From Patescibacteria group bacterium (GTDB lineage: Bacteria; Patescibacteriota; Patescibacteriia; JAGPKW01), in contig JAGPKW010000026.1 in assembly GCA_018053685.1 (NCBI GenBank), forward strand, positions 3,241-9,225: a stretch of DNA of 5,985 bases, written 5' to 3'. Within the stretch, counting starts at the first letter, position 1. The number at the start of each line of letters is the position of its first letter. The translations under genes were made by a program, and so were the position numbers. Positions 1-5,985 of the stretch are shown here, piece after piece. Under the pieces are notes generated by a model. The model searched no databases. It saw nothing but the letters and a program-made list of their open reading frames with translations, and had not been told where the DNA came from.

Positions 1-2144
1 GTTGACTTATATTGTGCCACTAGGCTTACATTATTTTTATTAAATATTAGGAGTCTATTTTGAGATTTATCTAAAATATATATTTTATCTATATTTTCAT
101 CAGTATATATTTTATCTATATGATCTAATTTTGGATTTATAGTATCTAAATTAAATGTTTTTTCATAGCCTTTTAAATATTTTTTTATAATTCCACCAGA
201 GTTTGCTAAATATATATATCCATCTATAGAAATAGAAGAGTAAGTATTAAAGTCGAATTGATCTTTTAACCAAGATACTGGAGTCCCATATTTATTATTT
301 GTTTTTCTTATACTCAATACTTTACCATTTGTTTTATCAACTAGATATATATTTGAATCATAAGAAGATATATCGTCTATATTATAATTTTTTAGCTTGT
401 CTCCCATGTCTATATTTATTATTTTTGTTCCGTCAAATACATATAATTTTTTATTTGAATCAACTATTAATATATTATTATTTTCAGTAGTTACGTTATT
501 ACAAGCTAATATTGTGCCAATATCTGATTGTATATTAAGTTTTTCTATTCCATCTTTTGAAAAAGAATAAATAGATTTATTCTGATAATCAAAAGCAAAT
601 AATTTATCATTTAATTTTAAAATTTTATTAATATTTACTTGACCCTGATCTTGGATACTAGAAAAGTCATTTAATAGAGTAGGATTAGTTATATCTGTTA
701 TTTTAAATACTTTATTTAATATGTTTTTATTTTCTACAAGTAGCTGATTCTGGGTATCTTTCCTAGTTTTTGAGTCAGTTTTTAATTGATTTATTAAATA
801 ATCAGCTTCAGATATTAAATCCTGAGCTTTAGAAACATTGTTATATATTATTGCAGATGAAGCTTCATTCTGTAATGATTTTATTGCTTCAATACTAGCT
901 TGATATTCATTAGCCTCTGCCTTTGTAGCTTTATTTATTTGATATATTCTTAATATAAATATTAAGACAATAACTAATATAATTAATGAAATAAGTAAAA
1001 CTCTTTTGCTAGGTTCTAGATCTTTAAACCAGTTTTTTGATTTATTTATTTTTTTATTTATTTTTATATCTATTGGCTCTTGCTTTATATCTTCTTTTAC
1101 AATTTTAGCTTTTTTTATTGTAGTATTTGGGAGATTTTTTATAAGACTAGTAAGCTTTTTAGCACCAATTTTAGAATTAACTTTTATAAAATTACCTAAT
1201 TTTGTAAAACCAATTTTTAAACCATGCTTAATTTTTATTCCTACTTCATTTAGATTTTCATTATTTGATAAATTGGTAATATGATTATTTATTTTATTTT
1301 TAAATCTATTAAAAGCATTTGTTCCTTTATTTAGAACAGGGGAGATATTATTTGTTATTTCTTCTTTATCTACAATTTGTAATGTTGTTTTTTCTATTTG
1401 TGTTTCTATTTTTTCTAATATTACATTTGGTTTTTCTTCTATAGAAGGCTGAGTATATTGTTCCTCTGCTTTTATAGTTTTATTTTGACCAATTATAACT
1501 ATGCCAACACCATCAGAAATTTCGCCTTTTGCATCTAAACTTTTTTCTATAAATTCAATTGTATTTTCTATATTAGAGTTTTGTAAATGGTTTGCTATTT
1601 TATCTATAGAAACATAGTTGAACAATGATTTTGTTCCAAATAATAGAATGTTATTCTTATATATTTTACCAATAACAATATCAGAGAAAATTCTATCACC
1701 ATTATTATTTTTATTTTCTTCTCCAATATTAATAATTTTACCTTTATTTATTAAAAGAACATCAGTAGCACCATATTGAGTGAAATATATATCATTATCT
1801 TTAACTATAATTATTATTGATGAAAAAGAGCTAGCAAAATTTTTTATTTTTTCTATTTTTTCTATATCTTCTATTTTGTTATTAAAATCTATTAATGTAC
1901 TTTCAATCGCAAATTCTATATTTGCATTTAGATTAGCATAGTAGTTACTTCTTATATTTTCATTTATGATATTAACTAAATTTTTTGTTTGAATTTTAGA
2001 ATCCAATTTGGAAATTATAATTAATCTCCCGAGAGTTCTTCTCTGAACTGGCGATGGGGAAGAGATTAAAATATCAACATAAGAATTATTTCTTAGTATT
2101 GAGTTAAAATAACTTTTAATCTCTACTTCAAAATTTTCGCTCAT
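1..2144 (-). CDS. Membrane protein with degenerate PP2C-like domain and beta-propeller (3' end beyond window)
   Basis: The frame opens at ATG 2144-2142 and stays open for 714 full codons to the window edge, so the C-terminus is missing. Residues 1-220 look like a PP2C-type phosphatase fold. LGRLIIISKLDS (38-49) sits where the first catalytic strand would be, FTQYGATDVLL (121-131) matches the usual 'FTSGD' hairpin, LLFGTKSLFNYVS (167-179) matches 'LLATDGL', and DGVGIVII (211-218) matches the last 'DNxTVVVI' strand. The metal-binding Asp-Gly positions are mostly lost (GT at 170-171 instead of DG), so it is probably not an active phosphatase. Residues 221-380 are a charged, Lys- and Asn-rich linker. 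Residues 382-398 form a single membrane helix with Lys/Arg just before it. A helical, coiled-coil-like stretch (about 402-475) follows. Residues 500-714 repeat the pattern 'xIYLVDxxxGKxxxxxK' about five times, as in NHL/YVTN-like propellers. The head is inferred to be cytoplasmic and the propeller outside. No clear ribosome binding site precedes the ATG. The domain calls are inference from pattern; the open frame is seen directly. Confidence 0.85.
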   Translation of the reverse strand, partial: MSENFEVEIKSYFNSILRNNSYVDILISSPSPVQRRTLGRLIIISKLDSKIQTKNLVNIINENIRSNYYANLNANIEFAIESTLIDFNNKIEDIEKIEKIKNFASSFSSIIIIVKDNDIYFTQYGATDVLLINKGKIINIGEENKNNNGDRIFSDIVIGKIYKNNILLFGTKSLFNYVSIDKIANHLQNSNIENTIEFIEKSLDAKGEISDGVGIVIIGQNKTIKAEEQYTQPSIEEKPNVILEKIETQIEKTTLQIVDKEEITNNISPVLNKGTNAFNRFKNKINNHITNLSNNENLNEVGIKIKHGLKIGFTKLGNFIKVNSKIGAKKLTSLIKNLPNTTIKKAKIVKEDIKQEPIDIKINKKINKSKNWFKDLEPSKRVLLISLIILVIVLIFILRIYQINKATKAEANEYQASIEAIKSLQNEASSAIIYNNVSKAQDLISEADYLINQLKTDSKTRKDTQNQLLVENKNILNKVFKITDITNPTLLNDFSSIQDQGQVNINKILKLNDKLFAFDYQNKSIYSFSKDGIEKLNIQSDIGTILACNNVTTENNNILIVDSNKKLYVFDGTKIINIDMGDKLKNYNIDDISSYDSNIYLVDKTNGKVLSIRKTNNKYGTPVSWLKDQFDFNTYSSISIDGYIYLANSGGIIKKYLKGYEKTFNLDTINPKLDHIDKIYTDENIDKIYILDKSQNRLLIFNKNNVSLVAQYKS
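77..121. repeat. Short direct repeat inside the propeller-coding region
   Basis: Two identical 18-base copies (TATATATTTTATCTATAT) lie at 77-94 and 104-121, exactly 27 bases apart. Read on the minus strand they encode the repeated peptide IDKIY at residues 676-680 and 685-689 of the membrane protein, nine residues apart. The spacing is a multiple of three and keeps the frame. It fits either a small in-frame duplication or similar beta-strands in the propeller using the same AT-rich codons. Confidence 0.6.
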
Positions 2145-2257
2145 AGGTTTTAAATATAAAAATAAAAGTATTGTTTATAAAATATGTTATCATATTATAA
2201 TATTATATAGAAGTGCATAATTTATATTTTATTTAATATTAGCTATAAAATAATTTC

Positions 2258-2286
2258 TTGATTATTGATCAAAAATATTATACACT
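2258..2286 (+). promoter_or_regulatory. Candidate promoter of the rightward gene cluster
   Basis: A TTGATT box at 2258-2263 is followed, after 17 bases, by TACACT at 2281-2286. This is a fair match to the sigma-70 consensus and lies about 40 bases before the ATG at 2325. An alternative pair is TTGATC 2265-2270 with TATGTT 2287-2292, spacing 16. In DNA this AT-rich such matches are easily found by chance. Confidence 0.3.
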
Positions 2287-2305
2287 TATGTTAAAAGAAG
2301 GTTAA
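2277..2305 (-). promoter_or_regulatory. Candidate promoter of the leftward membrane-protein gene
   Basis: On the minus strand TTAACC (2305-2300) is followed after 17 bases by a perfect TATAAT (2282-2277). This would give a leader of roughly 125 bases before the ATG at 2144. Other TATAAT hexamers lie closer to the gene (2199-2194 and 2207-2202) but lack a recognisable -35 box. The site overlaps the candidate rightward promoter, so the two could compete. Confidence 0.3.
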
Positions 2306-2324
2306 GCAAGATAATCAAAACAAA

Positions 2325-2999
2325 ATGTTAAATAACCTTTTTAGCTCAAATACACGTATCAAATTATTGAAGATTTTTCTATTTAATCCAGAGAAAAAAT
2401 TTTTTGTTCGGGAGTTAACAAGAATGTCAAATGAGCATTTAAATTCTGTTCGTAGAGAATTGGCTAATTTAGAGGAGATTGGTTTAATAAAATGTGTAAA
2501 TGGAGAAGATGATGAAAATAAAAAGATGGTTAGTGGGGATTTTAGTGAATTAAAGATAAAGAATACAAAAAGGCAAAAGATACAAAAAAAATATTATCAA
2601 GTTAATGAAAACTTTATCTTGTATAAGGAGTTAAGGGCTTTATTCTTAAAAGCGGAAATAATCTCAGAAGATGAGATTAAAAACATGGTTAATAAGCTTA
2701 CGGGTGTTGAGTATTTTATATTAACAGGGGTGTTTACAAATTCTTCATCACCAACAGATATATTAGCTGTTGGGACGTTTAATCAAGATAAATTAATAGA
2801 TATAATTAAGGATTTAGAGAAAACAATTAATAAAGAGCTTAATTATACAGTGATGGATAAAGAAGAATTTTTGCATAGGTTAGATTTGGTCGATAAGTTT
2901 TTATATACAATATTAGAATGTGATAAAATAATTATTAAAGATAATGTTTCTAAAGATTTAAATCCTTATTTATCTGAGAATCTTGTTACAAGGCAATAA
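2325..2999 (+). CDS. Winged-helix DNA-binding protein with degenerate nucleotidyltransferase domain
   Basis: The protein has 224 residues. Residues 1-57 read as a winged helix-turn-helix: a helix around TRIKLLKIFLF, then FFVRELTRM and NSVRRELANLEEIGLIK as the helix-turn-recognition-helix pair, as in ArsR/MarR-type regulators. A charged insert (58-89) leads into KKYYQVN (88-94), which fits the second strand of the wing. The C-terminal part (about 125-208) resembles the MNT/KNTase nucleotidyltransferase fold: a strand ending ILTGVF (132-137), then D145-I-L147 where active enzymes have Asp-x-Asp, then YTVMDKEEF (174-182). The catalytic GS and the second aspartate are absent, so it more likely binds a ligand or acts as a scaffold than transfers nucleotides. 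Such fusions recur in CPR genomes, from memory. ATG 2325 is the only likely start, because an in-frame TAA lies at 2292-2294. An AGAAGG at 2296-2301 is 23 bases upstream, too far for a normal Shine-Dalgarno site. It is the first gene of the cluster and may regulate it (inference). Confidence 0.8.
   Translation: MLNNLFSSNTRIKLLKIFLFNPEKKFFVRELTRMSNEHLNSVRRELANLEEIGLIKCVNGEDDENKKMVSGDFSELKIKNTKRQKIQKKYYQVNENFILYKELRALFLKAEIISEDEIKNMVNKLTGVEYFILTGVFTNSSSPTDILAVGTFNQDKLIDIIKDLEKTINKELNYTVMDKEEFLHRLDLVDKFLYTILECDKIIIKDNVSKDLNPYLSENLVTRQ
2990..2993 (+). promoter_or_regulatory. Ribosome binding site deciding the start of the tRNA nucleotidyltransferase
   Basis: AAGG lies inside the last codons of the upstream gene, 10 bases before the ATG at 3004. 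It favours that ATG over the in-frame TTG at 2983, which would overlap the upstream gene and has no such site. The arrangement suggests translational coupling. Confidence 0.5.
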
Positions 3000-3003
3000 T
3001 ATT

Positions 3004-4503
3004 ATGAGTTTTATTAGTAAAAAAATAAAAATTACCTATTCTTTTGATACCCAATTTGAAAAAGCTAGTGTAAATTTATTAAAAAAATTATCAAAATATG
3101 GCAAAACATATTTTGTTGGTGGATATCCAAGAGATATTTTAATTGAGCAAATTTTACAAGAAAAATATACTAAAAAAGATATAGATTTATGTATAAACTT
3201 ATCAGCAGATGAGCTTAAAGAGTCATTAAAGTTATTAAATCTAAATTTTAAAGTACTTAATGATGCTTTAGGTGTATATTTAGTCAGCTACAATGATTTT
3301 AATTTTGAAGTTGCTTGTTTAAGAAAGGATATAGATATAGGGAATGGTAGGAAGCCTAAAAAAATAGTATTTACTAAATCTATTAAAGTAGATTCTAGAA
3401 GAAGAGATTTTACAATTAATGCTCTATATTTTGATCCAGTTAATATGATTATTTATGACTTTTATAACGCTCAGCAAGATATAAAAACAAGAACATTAAG
3501 ATTTATAGGTAATCCATCAAAAAGGATTCAAGAAGATTATATAAGAATTTTAAGGTTTATAAAATTCAAAAATAAATATAATTTTAATTATATTGATAAG
3601 CAATATGAATTATTAAAAAAATATGTAAATAAAATTAGTAGTATAAACCAAGATAAAGTTAGAGAAGAGTTAGAAGATATTTTTTGTTTGGATTATATTA
3701 ATAAGAATTTAGAAGAGCTAAGAAAGTTAAGAATATTAGATAATGTTTTACCAGAAATAAAGAAACTAGAAGAGCTTAAAGTAAAAAATATAGATATATT
3801 TAAAGAAATAATTTCAGAAGAAAGTTTTTTAGAGTCTAAGGTTCTTTTTTATATATTAAGTAAATATTTAAATATTGATTTTGGCAATAAATATAATGAA
3901 GATAATATAAAACAATATATATTAGATACATTTGGTGTAAATATTATTTGGTGCATTATGTTTCACGATTTAGGTAAGCCTTTATGTAATTATGATATAG
4001 ATGTTAATTTTGAAAAGCATGGACAGCAATCATTATCTATTGTAAATGATATAATGAAAAGAATGGTATTTAATAAAAAAGCAAAAGAAGAAATATTATA
4101 TATAATATTAAATCATGAGGAAATAAAATCATTAGAAAAAATGAGTTTAGAAGAGCAAAGGCGGTTTATTCTAAATAAGTATTTTTTAGAGACTTTAATA
4201 ATATATATTGCTGAGATATTTAAATTAGATGACAATAATATAGTTAAAGAAGATTTAATAGCATATAAAATGCAACCTATTTTAGGCGTAATATCTTTAT
4301 ATATTAATATTAATACTGAGTTTGATAAAATATTTAGTCTTTTAGATGACAATATGTTAGATAGATTTAATATTGATAAAGGATCAAGTTATTATTTGAA
4401 AATTTCAGATGAAATAAGAGAGTTGTTTGTAGAGAATAAATTAAAAACAAAAGCTGGTTTAATAAAATTTTTAGAGAGAAAGACAGGTATTGTTTATAAA
4501 TAG
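3004..4503 (+). CDS. cca: CCA tRNA nucleotidyltransferase (class II) with HD domain
   Basis: This enzyme adds or repairs the 3'-terminal CCA of tRNAs in the cytoplasm, using CTP and ATP. Numbered from ATG 3004 it has 499 residues. The head carries the class II polymerase-beta-like signature: GGYPRD at 39-44, the metal-binding pair D59-x-D61, RRRDFTINAL at 132-141, and the nucleotide-selecting EDxxR motif at E177-D178...R181 in RIQEDYIRILRF. NQDKVREELEDIF (215-227) fits the conserved neck helix. An HD phosphohydrolase-type domain follows, with H321-D322 in FHDLGKP, then H339 and H371 as further candidate metal ligands; HD domains occur in many bacterial CCA enzymes. Length is usual to slightly long for this form. 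The related poly(A) polymerase (PcnB) shares most motifs and cannot be excluded by eye, but the HD domain and the compact genome favour CCA addition. The start lies 4 bases after the preceding stop, with AAGG 10 bases upstream; a TTG at 2983 would add seven residues. Likely cotranscribed with its neighbours. Confidence 0.88.
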   Translation: MSFISKKIKITYSFDTQFEKASVNLLKKLSKYGKTYFVGGYPRDILIEQILQEKYTKKDIDLCINLSADELKESLKLLNLNFKVLNDALGVYLVSYNDFNFEVACLRKDIDIGNGRKPKKIVFTKSIKVDSRRRDFTINALYFDPVNMIIYDFYNAQQDIKTRTLRFIGNPSKRIQEDYIRILRFIKFKNKYNFNYIDKQYELLKKYVNKISSINQDKVREELEDIFCLDYINKNLEELRKLRILDNVLPEIKKLEELKVKNIDIFKEIISEESFLESKVLFYILSKYLNIDFGNKYNEDNIKQYILDTFGVNIIWCIMFHDLGKPLCNYDIDVNFEKHGQQSLSIVNDIMKRMVFNKKAKEEILYIILNHEEIKSLEKMSLEEQRRFILNKYFLETLIIYIAEIFKLDDNNIVKEDLIAYKMQPILGVISLYININTEFDKIFSLLDDNMLDRFNIDKGSSYYLKISDEIRELFVENKLKTKAGLIKFLERKTGIVYK

Positions 4504-4505
4504 TT

Positions 4506-4551
4506 TTACTTTTTTATTTTTTTAGCTTAGAATGAAAAAATTAAAAAGTAA
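4506..4551 (+). repeat. Long AT hairpin spanning the annotated rmlB start
   Basis: The arm 4506-4522 (T-rich) pairs with 4535-4551 (A-rich) at 16 of 17 positions, with one T-T mismatch at 4515/4542. The 12-base loop 4523-4534 contains the ATG at 4532-4534. Only one pair is G-C, so stability is modest. It lacks the GC-rich stem followed by a T-run of an intrinsic terminator. On the opposite strand it would have the same form. It could modulate translation of the next gene, or arise by chance from facing T and A runs. Confidence 0.4.
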
Positions 4552-5953
4552 CATAATAAAAATGAACGTAAAGAGAGTAGTAATAAGTAACCCTACATCT
4601 ATAAATCAAGACATTTTAAATAATACAGATTTTAATATTAAAAAAGTCTTGTATAAAGAATTTCAAAAAGGCTATGAGTCAGATTTTATGTGTTATAAAG
4701 AACAAAGGCTAATTATATATTTTTTAAATGGAGAAGCAGAAATTATATTAGAAAATCAAACTTTTAATATAAATGGCAATAATAGAATTGCTTTATTATT
4801 AGATAAAAAGACGGGATTCAAATTCAAAATAATAAGCGAAACTGCTACTGTTCTTTTTTACTATGAAAATGAAGACACTAACTTTGATCTTGTTACATTA
4901 CCAAAAGAAAGTATGAATATTATAAATAATAGTAAAAGCATATTAGTTTGCGGTGGGGCAGGTTTTATAGGTTCTAATTTTATAAACTATATTTTAAATC
5001 AGCACGAAAATTATAATATTATAAATTATGATAAGCTAACTTATGCTGCTAATTTAGATAATTTGAAAGATGTTCAAGCTAATAAAAATTATAAATTTAT
5101 AAAAGGGGATATTTGTGATTATGATTTATTAGATCAAGTAATAAAAAATCATCAGATAGATTATATTGTTAATTTTGCAGCAGAAACACATGTTGATAGA
5201 TCAATATATGGATTTGCAAAAGATTTTGTTATATCTAATGTTTTAGGAGTTCAAACTTTATTAGAAGTAGTAAAAAATAATAAAGACATTAAAAAGTTCA
5301 TTCAAATATCAACAGATGAAGTTTATGGTGCATTAAAACTTGAAGATAATAATAAATTTACAGAAGATACAAAATTTGCTCCAAATTCACCATATTCAGC
5401 AACTAAAGCATCAGCAGATTTATTATGTAGAGCATATTTTAAAACATATAATATTCCAGTTATTGTAACACATTGTTCTAATAACTATGGCCCACATCAA
5501 TTTCCAGAAAAGTTAATACCATTTTTTACATTAAAATTATTAAATAATGAAAAAGTTCCAGTTTATGGTGATGGACTAAATATTAGGGATTGGATTCATG
5601 TTATAGATCATACTAGAGCTATAGATTTATTATTGGATAAAGGAGAAAATGGTGAAACATATAATATAGGTGCAAATAACGAAATCAGTAATATAGACTT
5701 AATAAAAATGATGCTTAAAATTATGGGTAAAGATGAAAGCTATATTGAATATGTGAAAGATAGGCCGGGTCATGATAGGAAATATGCAATAGATGCAACT
5801 AAAATTTCAAAATTAGGTTGGGCCCCTATATATACAAAAGAAAATTTTGAGCAAGGTCTAAAAGAAACTGTAGAATGGTATTTAACAAACAAAGATTGGG
5901 TTCAAGATATATTAGATAGAAAATCTGACGAATTAAACAAATGTGTAAAATAA
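4532..5953 (+). CDS. rmlB: dTDP-glucose 4,6-dehydratase (RmlB) with N-terminal cupin-like domain
   Basis: RmlB converts dTDP-glucose to dTDP-4-keto-6-deoxyglucose with bound NAD, the second step toward dTDP-rhamnose and other surface deoxysugars. Residues 136-470 are a complete extended-SDR enzyme: the NAD loop G141-x-x-G144-x-x-G147, DKLTYAAN (167-174) typical of RmlB, AETHVDRSI (217-225), the catalytic T261-D262-E263 triplet, Y288 and K292 in SPYSATKAS, NNYGPHQFPEKLIP (317-330) and RPGHDRKYAID (411-421). The protein has 473 residues, about 130 more than a usual RmlB. The excess lies at the N-terminus, where about 35-112 show the strand pattern and 'FLNGEAEIIL' turn (64-73) of a cupin barrel. 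That region has no histidine, so it is neither a metal cupin nor an RmlC-type epimerase. ATG 4562 (residue 11) is a possible alternative start; neither start has a clear Shine-Dalgarno site. The gene begins 28 bases after cca. The dehydratase call is secure; the cupin call is inference. Confidence 0.93.
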   Translation: MKKLKSNIIKMNVKRVVISNPTSINQDILNNTDFNIKKVLYKEFQKGYESDFMCYKEQRLIIYFLNGEAEIILENQTFNINGNNRIALLLDKKTGFKFKIISETATVLFYYENEDTNFDLVTLPKESMNIINNSKSILVCGGAGFIGSNFINYILNQHENYNIINYDKLTYAANLDNLKDVQANKNYKFIKGDICDYDLLDQVIKNHQIDYIVNFAAETHVDRSIYGFAKDFVISNVLGVQTLLEVVKNNKDIKKFIQISTDEVYGALKLEDNNKFTEDTKFAPNSPYSATKASADLLCRAYFKTYNIPVIVTHCSNNYGPHQFPEKLIPFFTLKLLNNEKVPVYGDGLNIRDWIHVIDHTRAIDLLLDKGENGETYNIGANNEISNIDLIKMMLKIMGKDESYIEYVKDRPGHDRKYAIDATKISKLGWAPIYTKENFEQGLKETVEWYLTNKDWVQDILDRKSDELNKCVK

Positions 5954-5985
5954 ATGATTTTATTTATCAATACAAATTTAAAAGA
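5954..5985 (+). CDS. Start of a further gene, cut by the window edge
   Basis: An ATG follows the rmlB TAA with no gap and the frame is open for ten codons (MILFINTNLK) to the edge. The opening is a hydrophobic beta-strand followed by Asn-Thr, which resembles the first strand of ASKHA-fold proteins such as TsaB ('MILxIDTS'). That is only a hint; ten residues cannot identify it. Tight abutment on rmlB supports a real, cotranscribed gene. Confidence 0.45.
   Translation, partial: MILFINTNLK

Larger units (their letters stand above)
2145..2324. promoter_or_regulatory. Divergent intergenic region
   Basis: This 180-bp stretch lies between two genes reading away from each other, so it should carry the start signals for both. 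It is almost entirely A and T, with several TATAAT-like hexamers on both strands, which makes any single promoter call weak. It also holds an 8-base palindrome TTGATCAA at 2265-2272 that overlaps the candidate promoter of the rightward genes and could be an operator half. I see no RNA gene, riboswitch or small reading frame in it. Confidence 0.6.

Noticed and set aside
299..490. Open frame of 63 codons on the plus strand, hydrophobic product
   Set aside because: Antisense to the propeller-coding part of the minus-strand gene, with no recognisable domain or ribosome binding site.
1006..1284. Open frame of 92 codons on the plus strand
   Set aside because: It lies wholly opposite the linker and membrane-helix part of the long minus-strand gene. 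Its Phe/Ile/Leu-rich product is what the antisense of Lys/Asn-rich AT coding sequence gives.
2225..2252. Inverted repeat TATTTTAT / ATAAAATA in the intergenic region
   Set aside because: Eight A-T-only pairs in sequence of this composition are expected by chance, and no supporting feature adjoins it.
2983..3003. TTG start for the CCA enzyme, adding seven residues
   Set aside because: It overlaps the upstream gene and has no ribosome binding site, while ATG 3004 has AAGG at a suitable distance.
4113..4352. Open frame of 79 codons on the minus strand
   Set aside because: Lies inside the HD/C-terminal part of the CCA enzyme gene and has no family resemblance.
4504..4531. T-rich run as a rho-independent terminator after cca
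   Set aside because: No GC-containing stem precedes the T-run. The only pairing partner is the A-rich stretch downstream.
1..5985. Alternative genetic code with UGA as glycine (as in Gracilibacteria/SR1)
   Set aside because: All four long frames read through without in-frame TGA, and glycine is encoded by normal GGN codons at motif positions.

Overview
The window is a very AT-rich stretch of bacterial chromosome that reads cleanly in the standard bacterial code: tgg encodes tryptophan and no in-frame TGA is needed. The gene mix suggests a Patescibacteria / Candidate Phyla Radiation (CPR) genome. The pointers are a membrane protein with a degenerate PP2C-like head and a propeller tail, a winged-helix protein fused to a degenerate nucleotidyltransferase domain, a CCA-adding enzyme with an HD domain, and weak or absent Shine-Dalgarno sites. 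This assignment rests on protein-family resemblance recalled without a search and is of moderate confidence.

Layout. The left 2.1 kb (2144 down to 1, minus strand) is one long gene that runs off the left edge. It encodes at least 714 residues: a cytoplasmic PP2C-like domain without recognisable catalytic aspartates, a charged linker, one membrane helix, a helical segment and an incomplete beta-propeller. A 180-bp AT-rich intergenic region (2145-2324) separates it from a divergent plus-strand cluster and must hold the promoters for both directions.

The plus-strand cluster has four tightly spaced genes. The first encodes a winged-helix / nucleotidyltransferase-fold protein (2325-2999). Four bases later comes a class II CCA-adding tRNA nucleotidyltransferase with an HD domain (3004-4503). 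After 28 bases follows an RmlB-type dTDP-glucose 4,6-dehydratase with an unusual N-terminal cupin-like extension (4532-5953). A further reading frame starts directly after the RmlB stop codon and leaves the window after ten codons (5954-5985).

How the genes fit together. The spacing argues for one transcript joining a putative regulator, a tRNA 3'-end maturation enzyme and a nucleotide-sugar enzyme, a mix of housekeeping and cell-surface sugar functions common in compact genomes. The most unusual points are the PP2C-like membrane protein with its extracytoplasmic propeller, the cupin-RmlB fusion, and a long AT hairpin that places the annotated rmlB start codon in its loop. I see no RNA genes, mobile elements, CRISPR arrays or convincing terminators.
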